Shown: piece by piece, positions 35,487 through 43,367 of the stretch
Layout: each line of letters begins with the position of its first letter
How positions within the stretch are numbered: position 1 is the stretch's first letter
Assembly (NCBI GenBank): GCA_012103325.1
Contig: WLWY01000003.1
Location: forward strand, 744,001-808,000
DNA length: 64,000 bases
Direction of reading: 5' to 3'
Source: Alphaproteobacteria bacterium
Lineage (GTDB): Bacteria > Pseudomonadota > Alphaproteobacteria > UBA8366 > GCA-2717185
Notes under the pieces: generated by a model
What the model saw: only the letters and a program-made list of their open reading frames with translations
Database searches by the model: none
Told to the model about the DNA's origin: nothing
Made by a program: the position numbers and the translations under genes

Positions 35487-36386
35487 ATGGGCGAATGGCT
35501 CGGTGTGATAATGGCGGTCGTCTCCAGCGCGCTCGGCGGTACCGGGGCGACGGTGACCCGTTACCTTGCCGTCGATGCCGATCCGTTTACGCTCGGCATT
35601 CTGCGCTTCGGCTTCGGCTTCCTTTGTGTGTTGCCGATTGCGGTGGCGCTTCGTGCGCGATGGCCGCAACGTAAGGACTGGCTGGGAGTCGCCAGCCTCG
35701 GCATCCTGTTCTACGGCTTCGCCATCGTGCTCTACAACATCGCGCTGGGCCATACGACGGCGGCTCGGGCGACACTCGCGCTGGCAACACTACCGTTTCT
35801 GACGATGGTCGTGGGCGCGCTGCTCGGTGTGGAATCGGTAACCGCCCGAAAAACCGTCGGTGTCGTCATCGCCATGCTCGGCGTCGCGGTCGGCCTGGCG
35901 GCAGGACTGACCGAAGCCCCGCCGGGCGCATGGCGTGGCGAACTCGTGATGCTGGGCACGTCGCTATGCATGTCGTTCTACAACGTCTGGTCCCGGCCCT
36001 TCATAGAACGCTCGAGCGCAATGGGCTTCCTCACGGTGGGCATGGGCGCCGGGGCCGCCGTGCTGGTCATGGTCGGCCTCTTCTCTGGATCGTTCGCAGT
36101 CATGAGCAATTTCGGCCCGCGCGAATGGACCGCCGGCCTCTATCTCGGGGCGGCAGGCGGCGCCTTGGCCTTCGTGCTCTGGGTGCTCGCTCTGCAACGG
36201 ACGAGCCCGACCCGCGTCGCCATCACCATGACCGCCAACCCCATGGCCGCCGCCCTGCTGGCCACTGTCCTGCTCGACGAGCCGATCACCATCAGCTTCC
36301 TGATCGGCCTCGTCGCGGTGCTCGCCGGCATCTGGATGGCGAGCAGCAGATCAAAGGTCGAGCGAACGACCGGAAACCGAAGCTAA
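35487..36386 (+). CDS. EamA/DMT-superfamily transporter
   Basis: A 299-residue inner-membrane protein with ten predicted helices in two EamA repeats. The first begins GVIMAVVSSALGGTGATVTRY and includes LRFGFGFLCVLPIAVALRARW; the second starts near residue 150 (ELVMLGTSLCMSFYNVWSRP), with the typical ending TANPMAAALLATVLLDEPIT. These carriers export amino acids, nucleosides or other metabolites. GGGAG is upstream of ATG 35487. It is divergent from the XRE regulator by only 29 bases, so they share a promoter region. The substrate is unknown. Confidence 0.9.
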   Translation: MGEWLGVIMAVVSSALGGTGATVTRYLAVDADPFTLGILRFGFGFLCVLPIAVALRARWPQRKDWLGVASLGILFYGFAIVLYNIALGHTTAARATLALATLPFLTMVVGALLGVESVTARKTVGVVIAMLGVAVGLAAGLTEAPPGAWRGELVMLGTSLCMSFYNVWSRPFIERSSAMGFLTVGMGAGAAVLVMVGLFSGSFAVMSNFGPREWTAGLYLGAAGGALAFVLWVLALQRTSPTRVAITMTANPMAAALLATVLLDEPITISFLIGLVAVLAGIWMASSRSKVERTTGNRS

Positions 36387-36411
36387 GTTCTTCCTCCTCG
36401 TAATATGCGCT

Positions 36412-36777
36412 TCAAACGCGCCGTGCTTCGCGCATGGCATTAAAAACAATTGAATCCGGATTGTCCTGACACCAGGACGTAAATTTGTGGGAATTAGGAA
36501 AGCTCATGACGAGATCTCTTCGAGAGCCGAAACTGAACAGGAGGAAAATGTCCTCCTCCAAACTTTCCAGTTTGACCGCTTCGTACTGCGATTGGATATC
36601 ACGCAATCTTCGGAGATAGGTTTCACATCGTTCGTAGACAGACCCCACAAACCATTTGTGTGTTTTGCCGTCCAACAAAACTGTATGGGTGCTACCCTCG
36701 GCGCCTTCATTCGCCGTCCCGCACGCGCTAAGTCCGGCGGCAATTAGCAAACCAACGCTAAATATCGCGCTGCGCAT
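36412..36777 (-). CDS. Small lipoprotein of unknown function (121 aa)
   Basis: The N-terminus MRSAIFSVGLLIAAGLSAC is a lipoprotein signal with lipobox LSAC (C19). The mature 100 residues are mixed alpha/beta, with three further cysteines (in RCETY and SWCQDN among them) and the acidic helix EAVKLESLEEDIFLLF. No known domain is seen. It is slightly AT-richer than the neighbours. It lies 15 bases behind the class II aldolase gene on the same strand and may be read with it, though a shared role is not evident. Confidence 0.7.
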   Translation of the reverse strand: MRSAIFSVGLLIAAGLSACGTANEGAEGSTHTVLLDGKTHKWFVGSVYERCETYLRRLRDIQSQYEAVKLESLEEDIFLLFSFGSRRDLVMSFPNSHKFTSWCQDNPDSIVFNAMREARRV

Positions 36778-36791
36778 GTACTCAATCCACC

Positions 36792-37574
36792 TCAGTCCTT
36801 ATAAGACGGGTCCAGCCGCTCCGCGAGACGAAGGCAGGCCGCCCAATCCTTGCCGCCTTTCAGGAAATCGCCCGCGTCCTTGAACTGGCTATGCGCGTAT
36901 TCACACGCCGCCTTGTCCGGCACGAGGTAGTTGCCCTCGCCCGCCGCCAGTGCAGCGATCTGGCCTTGGCAAGCCATTTCGAGCCAATGGTGATTGACCA
37001 CGCATTCCGCAACGCTCTCGCCGCATACCAGCGCGCCGTGGCTGCGCAACAGCATGAGCTTACCGCCTTCAAGATCGTCGATCAGGCGCTGCGTCATGTT
37101 GGGGTCGAACTCGAAGCCCTGGAAGTCGTGATAGCGCAGCTCGCCGTAGAACCGCATGGCGTGCTGGTTGATCGGCAGCAGCCCGAACTTGTGCGCACAA
37201 ACGCCCATGATGTTGGGCGTATGGGTGTGCAGGGTAGCGTTCAAATCGGGGCGCCCTTTGAGCAGCCCGGCATGGATGATCAGGGCACCGCCGCGGATTG
37301 TCTTCACATCGCCCGGCGAGAGCACATTGCCGTCGAAGTCGGTCTTCAGCAGCGACGAAGCGGTCACCTCGGCGAACATCCAGTCGGTCCGCTTGACCAG
37401 CATATGATCCAGCTCGCCCGGCACGCGCAGGGCGAAATGGTTGTAGGTCATATCGTTGACGCCATAATACGCCAGCACCCGATGCCCCGCCGCCAGTTCC
37501 ACGCGCGCCTGCCACTCCTCGGCGCTGACCTGTTCGCGGAGGCTCTCACCCTTCTCGACGAGTTGGACCGCCAT
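36792..37574 (-). CDS. Class II aldolase/adducin family protein
   Basis: A 260-residue protein of the class II aldolase fold, which uses zinc to cleave or decarboxylate/epimerise sugar phosphates or related hydroxy acids. NDMTYNHFALRVPG near residue 40, the zinc-binding H-x-H in LHTHTPNIMG and the later RSHGALVCGESVAECV with HH (VNHHWLEMAC) are the family's landmarks. GGAG is seven bases before ATG 37574. A divergent SDR gene starts 89 bases away; aldolase plus SDR is a common sugar-acid or side-chain degradation pair. The substrate is not determined. Confidence 0.9.
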   Translation of the reverse strand: MAVQLVEKGESLREQVSAEEWQARVELAAGHRVLAYYGVNDMTYNHFALRVPGELDHMLVKRTDWMFAEVTASSLLKTDFDGNVLSPGDVKTIRGGALIIHAGLLKGRPDLNATLHTHTPNIMGVCAHKFGLLPINQHAMRFYGELRYHDFQGFEFDPNMTQRLIDDLEGGKLMLLRSHGALVCGESVAECVVNHHWLEMACQGQIAALAAGEGNYLVPDKAACEYAHSQFKDAGDFLKGGKDWAACLRLAERLDPSYKD

Positions 37575-37663
37575 CACTTTTCTCCCTGTTGATTGCAAGA
37601 GGGATTGAACCGCCCCGCCCGCCCGGTGTCAAATTGGAGACAAACTACACATGGGAGCAGGAC

Positions 37664-38428
37664 ATGGGACGGTTGAACGGCAAACGGGCGGTCATCACGG
37701 GCGCCGGTTCGGGTATCGCGCGGGCGGCGACACGGATGTTCGTCGCTGAGGGCGCTCGGGTCGTGGTGGCGGAACTCGATGAGGAAAAAGGCGCATCCAG
37801 CGCTGCGGAGGCCGGCGACGGCGCGACATTCATCCGCACCGACGTGACCGACGAAGACAGCGTCAAGGCGACGATGGACGAAGCGGCCGAAACGTTCGGC
37901 GGGCTGGACATCCTATTCAACTGCGCCGGCGGCTCGGTATTGGACGACAATAGCGTCACCGAAGTCGACATGTCGGTCTGGGACCACACGATTCCGCTCG
38001 ACCTCAAAGGGCCGTTCCTGTGCTGCCGCCACGGCGTGCCCAAGCTGATCGAGAGCGGCGGCGGCGCCATCGTCAATGTCTCCTCCGTCGTCGCGCTGCG
38101 CGGCAACCACCCGGCGCATGTCTATGCCGCGGCCAAAGGCGGCATCATCTCGCTGACCCGTAGCCTCGCTGGTTCCTATTCCGAGCATGGCGTGCGGGCG
38201 AATGCGATCTGCCCCGGCCTGATCAAAACCCAGCGCATTCTCGACCGCTACATCGAACGCGAGCGCCCAAACTCGCGCAAGGGATCCGTTGGGGTTTTTG
38301 AAAGCTATCCTTTCGGCGTCGGCGAGCCGAAAGACATCGCCAACATCGCGTTGTTCCTCGCCAGCGACGAGTCGCGCATGGTCAACGCCGCGATCATCCC
38401 GGCGGAGGGTGGGATTTCAGCTTATTGA
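37664..38428 (+). CDS. Short-chain dehydrogenase/reductase (SDR)
   Basis: A 254-residue classical SDR using NAD(P). Cofactor motif TGAGSGIA at about 12-19 (the usual second-to-last G-x position is GIA), FNCAGGS as the NAG equivalent, SSVVALRG with the catalytic serine and YAAAKGG as the YxxxK. AGG lies before ATG 37664, which is chosen because upstream sequence in frame lacks coding character. It oxidises or reduces a secondary alcohol/ketone; the acidic residue after the second strand (AELDEEK) favours NAD. It is divergent from the aldolase gene and probably shares its pathway. Confidence 0.92.
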   Translation: MGRLNGKRAVITGAGSGIARAATRMFVAEGARVVVAELDEEKGASSAAEAGDGATFIRTDVTDEDSVKATMDEAAETFGGLDILFNCAGGSVLDDNSVTEVDMSVWDHTIPLDLKGPFLCCRHGVPKLIESGGGAIVNVSSVVALRGNHPAHVYAAAKGGIISLTRSLAGSYSEHGVRANAICPGLIKTQRILDRYIERERPNSRKGSVGVFESYPFGVGEPKDIANIALFLASDESRMVNAAIIPAEGGISAY

Positions 38429-38456
38429 ATTAAAATGGCGGACGATGTATGCCCCT

Positions 38457-38541
38457 CCCTCTCCCGCGGGGAGAGGGGAAACCAAGGCAAGCTCCATTCA
38501 TAGCCCTCTCCTTGGGGCTGAACGGCTTTGATGACCGTTCA
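38457..38541. repeat. Palindromic intergenic repeat
   Basis: Between the SDR and GNAT genes are two hairpins: CCCTCTCCC (38457-38465) with GGGAGAGGG (38469-38477), and TGAACGG (38519-38525) with CCGTTCA (38535-38541). They lie within a C- and G-rich block of the CCCTCTCC...GGGTTGGGTGAGGGG type widespread between proteobacterial genes. A related pair is at 62890-62964. The element may act as a weak transcript end for the SDR gene. Confidence 0.7.
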
Positions 38542-38580
38542 GGGTTGGGTGAGGGGAAAATCAGCGGTGAAGGACGCAAC

Positions 38581-39390
38581 ATGTCTAACGAATCCGAAAC
38601 CATCGAACGTCACGCCATCGCCGCCTTCCACGCAGCCGCGCCTCCTCAGTTGCGGGCACGGCTCGGCCTCCAGACCGCCGAGGTCGGCGGCGCTCTTGTC
38701 TCCATCGCCGCCAAGGCGCCGGCCAGCGCGATCGTCGCCAATCGGACCATCGGCCTCGGCCTCGACGGCGCCGAGACGCAAGAGACCATCCAGCGCATCG
38801 TCGCGCTATACCGAGATGCCGGTGTCGCCCGCCACTTCGTGCACGTTCACCCGGACTCGCAACCGGTTGATTTACGCGGCTGGCTTCAAGATGCGGGCCT
38901 GGAAAAGGCACGCGGCTGGATGAAATTCAAACGCGGCCGCGACACGCTGCCGGCGATCCGCGAAACCCATCTCACCGTGCGCCACGCGGAATCGGCTGAT
39001 GCGCCGGCCTTCGGTCGCATCGTCGCAGACGCCTTCGATCTCGGCCCGGACCTGGCGGACTGGGTCGCCTGCCTCGTCGGCGCGGAGGGCTGGCACATCT
39101 ATATGAGCTTCGACGGCAACGAGCCAGCCGGCACCGGTGGCCTCTATGTACGTGACGGCGTCGGGTATTGCGACTGGGGCGCCACCGCCCCTGCCTTTCG
39201 CCAACGCGGCAGTCAAAGCGCCCTACTCCACCGCCGCGTCACCGACGCCCTCAATATGGGCTGCCGCCTGATCGTCACCGAAATCGGCGAAGAGGTGCCG
39301 GGCGACCCGCAGCACTCCTACAACAACATCCTGCGCATGGGCTTCGCAGAAGACTTCGTGCGGGAAAACTACGCGCCGCCGCGACCGTGA
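38581..39390 (+). CDS. GNAT family N-acetyltransferase, two-domain
   Basis: A 269-residue protein. The C-terminal half is a GNAT domain starting LTVRHAESADAPAFGRIVAD (about 130-150) with the acetyl-CoA site in WGATAPAFRQRGSQSALLHR and ending in NNILRMGFAEDFVRENY. The N-terminal 120 residues (GLGLDGAETQETIQRIVALY, DAGVARHFVHVHP) form a related degenerate domain, as in many double-GNAT proteins. ATG 38581 is used because upstream sequence is the intergenic repeat. The acceptor is unknown; it is flanked by unrelated genes. Confidence 0.85.
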   Translation: MSNESETIERHAIAAFHAAAPPQLRARLGLQTAEVGGALVSIAAKAPASAIVANRTIGLGLDGAETQETIQRIVALYRDAGVARHFVHVHPDSQPVDLRGWLQDAGLEKARGWMKFKRGRDTLPAIRETHLTVRHAESADAPAFGRIVADAFDLGPDLADWVACLVGAEGWHIYMSFDGNEPAGTGGLYVRDGVGYCDWGATAPAFRQRGSQSALLHRRVTDALNMGCRLIVTEIGEEVPGDPQHSYNNILRMGFAEDFVRENYAPPRP

Positions 39391-39464
39391 ATTGATCTTC
39401 GTCATCGCGTTCATGCCACCACGCAGGCTAGCCTTCGCAATCGCCGTAACGGAGGAGAAGCAGT

Positions 39465-39677
39465 ATGGCTAAAGTTGAAAGCCTGCATGGGACGACGCCG
39501 GCAGAAATCTTCGAGAGCGGGCTCGAAAACCTCGAACAAATTCAATCCATCGCGTTATCCGTGACATGGCGCGATGGCAGGGTGACCTCGGGATGGTCGA
39601 ACGCGCCGCCCACGGACTTGGCCTACATGCTCCTGGCACTTGACGAAAAATTTCGCGACGAGAATCTTCGCGATTAA
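39465..39677 (+). CDS. Small hypothetical protein (70 aa)
   Basis: ATG 39465 has a strong ribosome site (GGAGGAG, ten bases upstream). The 70-residue product includes LSVTWRDGRVTSGWSNAPPT followed by DLAYMLLALDEKF, an arrangement of a short beta hairpin (W-x-D-G-x-V-x-x-G-W) and a helix, seen in small proteins of unknown function in many proteobacteria. There is no signal or membrane segment. It is isolated, with 178 bases to the next gene. Confidence 0.6.
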   Translation: MAKVESLHGTTPAEIFESGLENLEQIQSIALSVTWRDGRVTSGWSNAPPTDLAYMLLALDEKFRDENLRD

Positions 39678-39855
39678 CTTGGTCATTTCGAAAGGCCACC
39701 GGCTGGTTCCATCGCCAGCGACCGAGGAAGTGTCTCCAGCAAATGGCGGCATGCGTCGGCGCCCACGATATTGCCGGAAGAAGCCCGAATAGTTACGCTG
39801 CTCCATGGAACCGACGTTCAATTGGAGAATGTTGGCGCAGTTCTAGGAGGCACTG

Positions 39856-41007
39856 GTGCCAGACAAGCTCATCCTTTCTTCCGACTCGCACGTCTTCGAG
39901 CCGCCGGACTTATGGACGCAGCGGATCGACAACGCGTTCAAGAGCCGTGCACCGCGCATGAAACGGGTTGGTGAAGTCGATCATCTGATCATCGAAGATG
40001 GCCAGATGATCGCCGGCATCGGGCTGATTTCGAATGCCGGCGCGCGCTATGAAGCGCCGGAGACGATCTCCGACCATGCCCGCTTCGAGGACGTGCATGA
40101 AGGCGGCTACGAGCCGGAACAGCACCTAAAGGACATGGTGATCGACGGGGTGTATGGCGAAGTGCTCTACCCCTCGCAGGGCCTGTTCTATTACAAGGTC
40201 GCCGATCCGCTGCTGTTCTCTGCGATCTGCCGGGCCTACAACGACTGGCTCGCCGAATTCTGCAGCGCCGATCCCGACCGCCTCAAGGCGATCGCGATGA
40301 TCAATGTCGACCATGTTGCCGATGCCGTCAGCGAATTGGAACGCACGGCGAAGATGGGTTTCGTCGGCGGTATGATTGCCGAATATCCGTTGGAAGAGCG
40401 GCGCTACGACCAACCCGACTACGAACCGCTGTGGGCCGCGGCGGCGGCGCTGAATATGTCGATCAGCCTGCACACCGCCACCCGGCGCGTGCAGAGCAAT
40501 TCGGCGCTGGGCGAACGCTCCGTGCACGACGCCAGCCGGCGTTCCACCAAGGTGTTTCTGCCGGCGATCTCAATGTGCGACATGATCTTTTCCGGCGTGT
40601 TTGAGCGTCATCCCAGCCTGCGCCTCGCCATCGTCGAGTTCGAATTGTCCTGGGTGCCCTACGTTCTCACGAACATGGACTACACCTACCGAGAACGGAA
40701 TGAAGAAGCGCTGTACCGATTCAAGGGTGACACGATGCCGAGCGATTTCGTTGCACAAAACGTCTATTTGAGCTTTCAGGAGGACGATATGGGCATCCGC
40801 ATGCGGGACCGCATCGGGGTCGACCGGATGATGTGGGGATCGGATTATCCGCACAGCGAATCCACCTTCCCGCGCTCCCGCGAGGTGCTCGACGAAATCC
40901 TGCAGGACGTACCGGAAGCGGAGCGGGCGAAGATCGTTTGCCACAATACAGCAGAGCTCTACGGCTTCGATCTGGACCGTATATCGAGCCCGCCAGTGGT
41001 CGGCTAA
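39856..41007 (+). CDS. Amidohydrolase (amidohydrolase_2, decarboxylase-like TIM barrel)
   Basis: A 383-residue metal-dependent hydrolase or decarboxylase of the ACMSD-like amidohydrolase_2 family. The N-terminal metal motif appears as SSDSHVFEPPDLW (D-x-H), with a histidine in ISLHTATRRV, SFQEDDMGIRMRD, and the C-terminal metal aspartate in WGSDYPHSESTFPRSRE. GTG 39856 is the start, with AGGAGG five bases before it. The enzyme could act on a carboxylated ring or amide. It converges with an SDR gene two bases away. Confidence 0.88.
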   Translation: MPDKLILSSDSHVFEPPDLWTQRIDNAFKSRAPRMKRVGEVDHLIIEDGQMIAGIGLISNAGARYEAPETISDHARFEDVHEGGYEPEQHLKDMVIDGVYGEVLYPSQGLFYYKVADPLLFSAICRAYNDWLAEFCSADPDRLKAIAMINVDHVADAVSELERTAKMGFVGGMIAEYPLEERRYDQPDYEPLWAAAAALNMSISLHTATRRVQSNSALGERSVHDASRRSTKVFLPAISMCDMIFSGVFERHPSLRLAIVEFELSWVPYVLTNMDYTYRERNEEALYRFKGDTMPSDFVAQNVYLSFQEDDMGIRMRDRIGVDRMMWGSDYPHSESTFPRSREVLDEILQDVPEAERAKIVCHNTAELYGFDLDRISSPPVVG

Positions 41008-41009
41008 AT

Positions 41010-41744
41010 CTAAAGCAGAACGTAGCCGCCATCGGCAACCAGCGTTTCCCCGACCACATAAGACGCCGCGTCCGATGCGAGGAACAACGCCAGTTTGGCC
41101 ATCTCCTCGCGGCTGCCAAAGCGGTCGGCGGGGATGTGTTTCAAAGCTTCACTCCGTTGCGCTTCCGTCGCGAGAAAATTCGCCGTCATCGGCGTCAAGG
41201 TGCGTCCGGGCGCCAACGCCACGACTCGCACGCCATGCGGCGCCCACTCTGCCGCCGTACTCTTGGTGAACTGTACCATCCCGGCCTTGGCGGTGGCATA
41301 GGCGGCGCGCGTCGCCGAACCGTGGAAGGCCAGTTGCGAGGCGGTGTTGACAATGACGCCGCTACCGCGCGCGACCATGCCTTCGCCGATATGCCGCGCC
41401 AGCAACATCGGGCCGATCAAATCGATCGCGATAATCCTCTGAATGGTTTCAGGCGATTGCTCCAAATAGGGTCCGGCCTCAATCATGCCCGCGTTGTTGC
41501 ACAACACGTCGACCGGGCCCACGGCAGCGGCCAGTGTCGCAATCGAGGCAGCATCGCTTTGATCGTACTGATGGAACGAGGCCCCCTCGCCCAATGTTCC
41601 GGCCAACTCCGCCACGGCTTCCGCGTCCAAATCCACCAGTATCAACTCGCCGCCATGCGCGGCAAAGGCCTCAGCCATCGCCGAACCGATGCCGCCCGCG
41701 GCCCCGGTAACCAGCACCCGCCGGCCCGTGAAATCCAAATCCAT
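41010..41744 (-). CDS. Short-chain dehydrogenase/reductase (SDR)
   Basis: A 244-residue classical SDR: TGAAGGIGSA cofactor loop at 12-21, acidic LVDLDAEA suggesting NAD(H), CNNAGMIEAG, the catalytic serine in NTASQLAFHG, YATAKAG as YxxxK and SDAASYVVGETLVADGGYVL at the C-terminus. ATG 41744 is used; upstream in-frame GTG 41756 lies nearer the AGGAG site and is an alternative adding four residues. It sits head to tail with the sulfatase cluster 138 bases upstream on the same strand but has its own leader. Confidence 0.9.
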   Translation of the reverse strand: MDLDFTGRRVLVTGAAGGIGSAMAEAFAAHGGELILVDLDAEAVAELAGTLGEGASFHQYDQSDAASIATLAAAVGPVDVLCNNAGMIEAGPYLEQSPETIQRIIAIDLIGPMLLARHIGEGMVARGSGVIVNTASQLAFHGSATRAAYATAKAGMVQFTKSTAAEWAPHGVRVVALAPGRTLTPMTANFLATEAQRSEALKHIPADRFGSREEMAKLALFLASDAASYVVGETLVADGGYVLL

Positions 41745-41882
41745 ACTCTCGATCACACCTTGTCTCCTCAAACAGGCTTAGTCGGTCCAGCGCGACGCAC
41801 AGCCTAAGCAATATCATGGCCCCTTCGCGATACTCTGCACGCAGAAGCCTCGCGCAAAACTGACGATGCCGAATATTCGAGC

Positions 41883-43346
41883 TCACCCAAACGTTTCCAT
41901 CGCCGCTGCATCACCAGGGACGGGTGAGTAGTTGAAAGTGCCACGCTCGCGTACCGCATCGGCGCCGCCGTGGCGGTCCATATGCGCGCGCTGATCGGCC
42001 TTGGCACGGCGATCGACTTCTTCCGGATCGACGATCCCGCGTAACTTATTTTCCAAGGATGCAAGGACGTCGCCACCTTGCGCGGCGAGATCATTGGTCT
42101 CCTCAGGATCGATTTTAAGATCAAAGAGTTGCGACGGCATATCAACATGATAGATGAGCTTGTCCGTTCCGTCGCGCAGCATGAAGCTGCCGACTTTGGC
42201 GGATTGTGAATGGAATTCGCCGAAGCCCAGCCTTTCCGTTTCCCGCCCCGCTATCGCCTGCCAGAGGGAGATGCCGCGCAGATCAGCGTCCTCGTCTGTC
42301 AGCGACGCGCCGGCGGCTTCGACCATGGTCGGGTACAGATCGACATGCGAGACGATCTGCTGAACCGCGCGGCCTTTCGGGACGCCAGGACCGGCCATGA
42401 TCAGCGGCACGGTCATCGCGTGATCGTACAGCACCGATTTCGCAAACAGGCCGTGATTGCCGGCCGCTTCACCATGGTCGCTGGTGTACACCACCCGCGT
42501 CGTTTCCAGCAGCCCAAGTTCTTCGGCCGCCGACATCACTTCGCCGATTTGCTCGTCGGTGTGGGTGATGAGTCCGCAATAACCGGCGACGGTGCGGCGC
42601 ACCCATTCCTCGTCAAAGGGTTCCTCAAAATTATCGACCCGCCGCACATGGTTTATCGCCGGGTGATCCGGCCGGGTCTCGGCGGTGAACTGAACCGGCA
42701 AGGGCATGTGTTCTGGCGGATATAGATCATAGAGCCGTTTCGGAACGGCAAAGGGTGGATGCGGGCTCGCATAAGAGACGTAAAGCACCCAGGGACGGTC
42801 CAACTTGGCACCTTCCCGGTTCAGCCATTCGATCGCGTGCTTGGTGATGTCGCGGTCGTAGCGCTGGTAGTCCGCCTCCCCGATACCAGAACGACCGTAC
42901 ATCTCGCGCGGCCCGGTTCGCGGCGGGACGCCTTCGTCGGTCGCGCGCAGGAGGCCGATCAGCGCGCCCTTCCCTTCGACGATATGCATCGGAATGATTT
43001 CTTCGCTGAAGCCGTTATCGTCTTCTGTCGACCGATAATGCAGCTTGCCGATGGACGTTACGGCCGCGCCGCTCTCGCGCACCCGGTGATGCCAGGTCGG
43101 CACACTGCCGTCATAGGCCAATGCGTTGTCCCAAAAGCCCGTCTGGTGTGGGTAGCGTCCCGTCGCGAGCGCCGCCCGCGACGCGCAGCACAACGGACTG
43201 GCGCAATACGCATTGTCGAACCGCACGCCGCGCGCGGCGATACGGTCGAGCGCCGGGGTCTGCACGAAGGGATGCCCGTACGCGCCAACCACGTTGCGGG
43301 TGTGATTGTCGGACATGAAGAAAATCATGTTCGCGGCTTCGGTCAT
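41883..43346 (-). CDS. Sulfatase, choline-sulfatase-like
   Basis: A 487-residue arylsulfatase-superfamily enzyme. Metal site D13-N14 in FFMSDNHTR and SDHGEAAGNHGLFAK; the cysteine converted to formylglycine is C53 in PLCCASRAALATGRYPH (C-x-A-S-R form). FWDNALAYDGSVPTWHHRVR and SIGKLHYRS resemble choline sulfatase, hydrolysing a sulfate ester to alcohol and sulfate. No signal peptide is present, so it is probably cytoplasmic and needs an aerobic formylglycine-generating enzyme not in the window. GGGAG precedes ATG 43346, 21 bases behind the amidase stop. Confidence 0.92.
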   Translation of the reverse strand: MTEAANMIFFMSDNHTRNVVGAYGHPFVQTPALDRIAARGVRFDNAYCASPLCCASRAALATGRYPHQTGFWDNALAYDGSVPTWHHRVRESGAAVTSIGKLHYRSTEDDNGFSEEIIPMHIVEGKGALIGLLRATDEGVPPRTGPREMYGRSGIGEADYQRYDRDITKHAIEWLNREGAKLDRPWVLYVSYASPHPPFAVPKRLYDLYPPEHMPLPVQFTAETRPDHPAINHVRRVDNFEEPFDEEWVRRTVAGYCGLITHTDEQIGEVMSAAEELGLLETTRVVYTSDHGEAAGNHGLFAKSVLYDHAMTVPLIMAGPGVPKGRAVQQIVSHVDLYPTMVEAAGASLTDEDADLRGISLWQAIAGRETERLGFGEFHSQSAKVGSFMLRDGTDKLIYHVDMPSQLFDLKIDPEETNDLAAQGGDVLASLENKLRGIVDPEEVDRRAKADQRAHMDRHGGADAVRERGTFNYSPVPGDAAAMETFG

Positions 43347-43367
43347 GGGTGTTCTCCCAAACTTTTG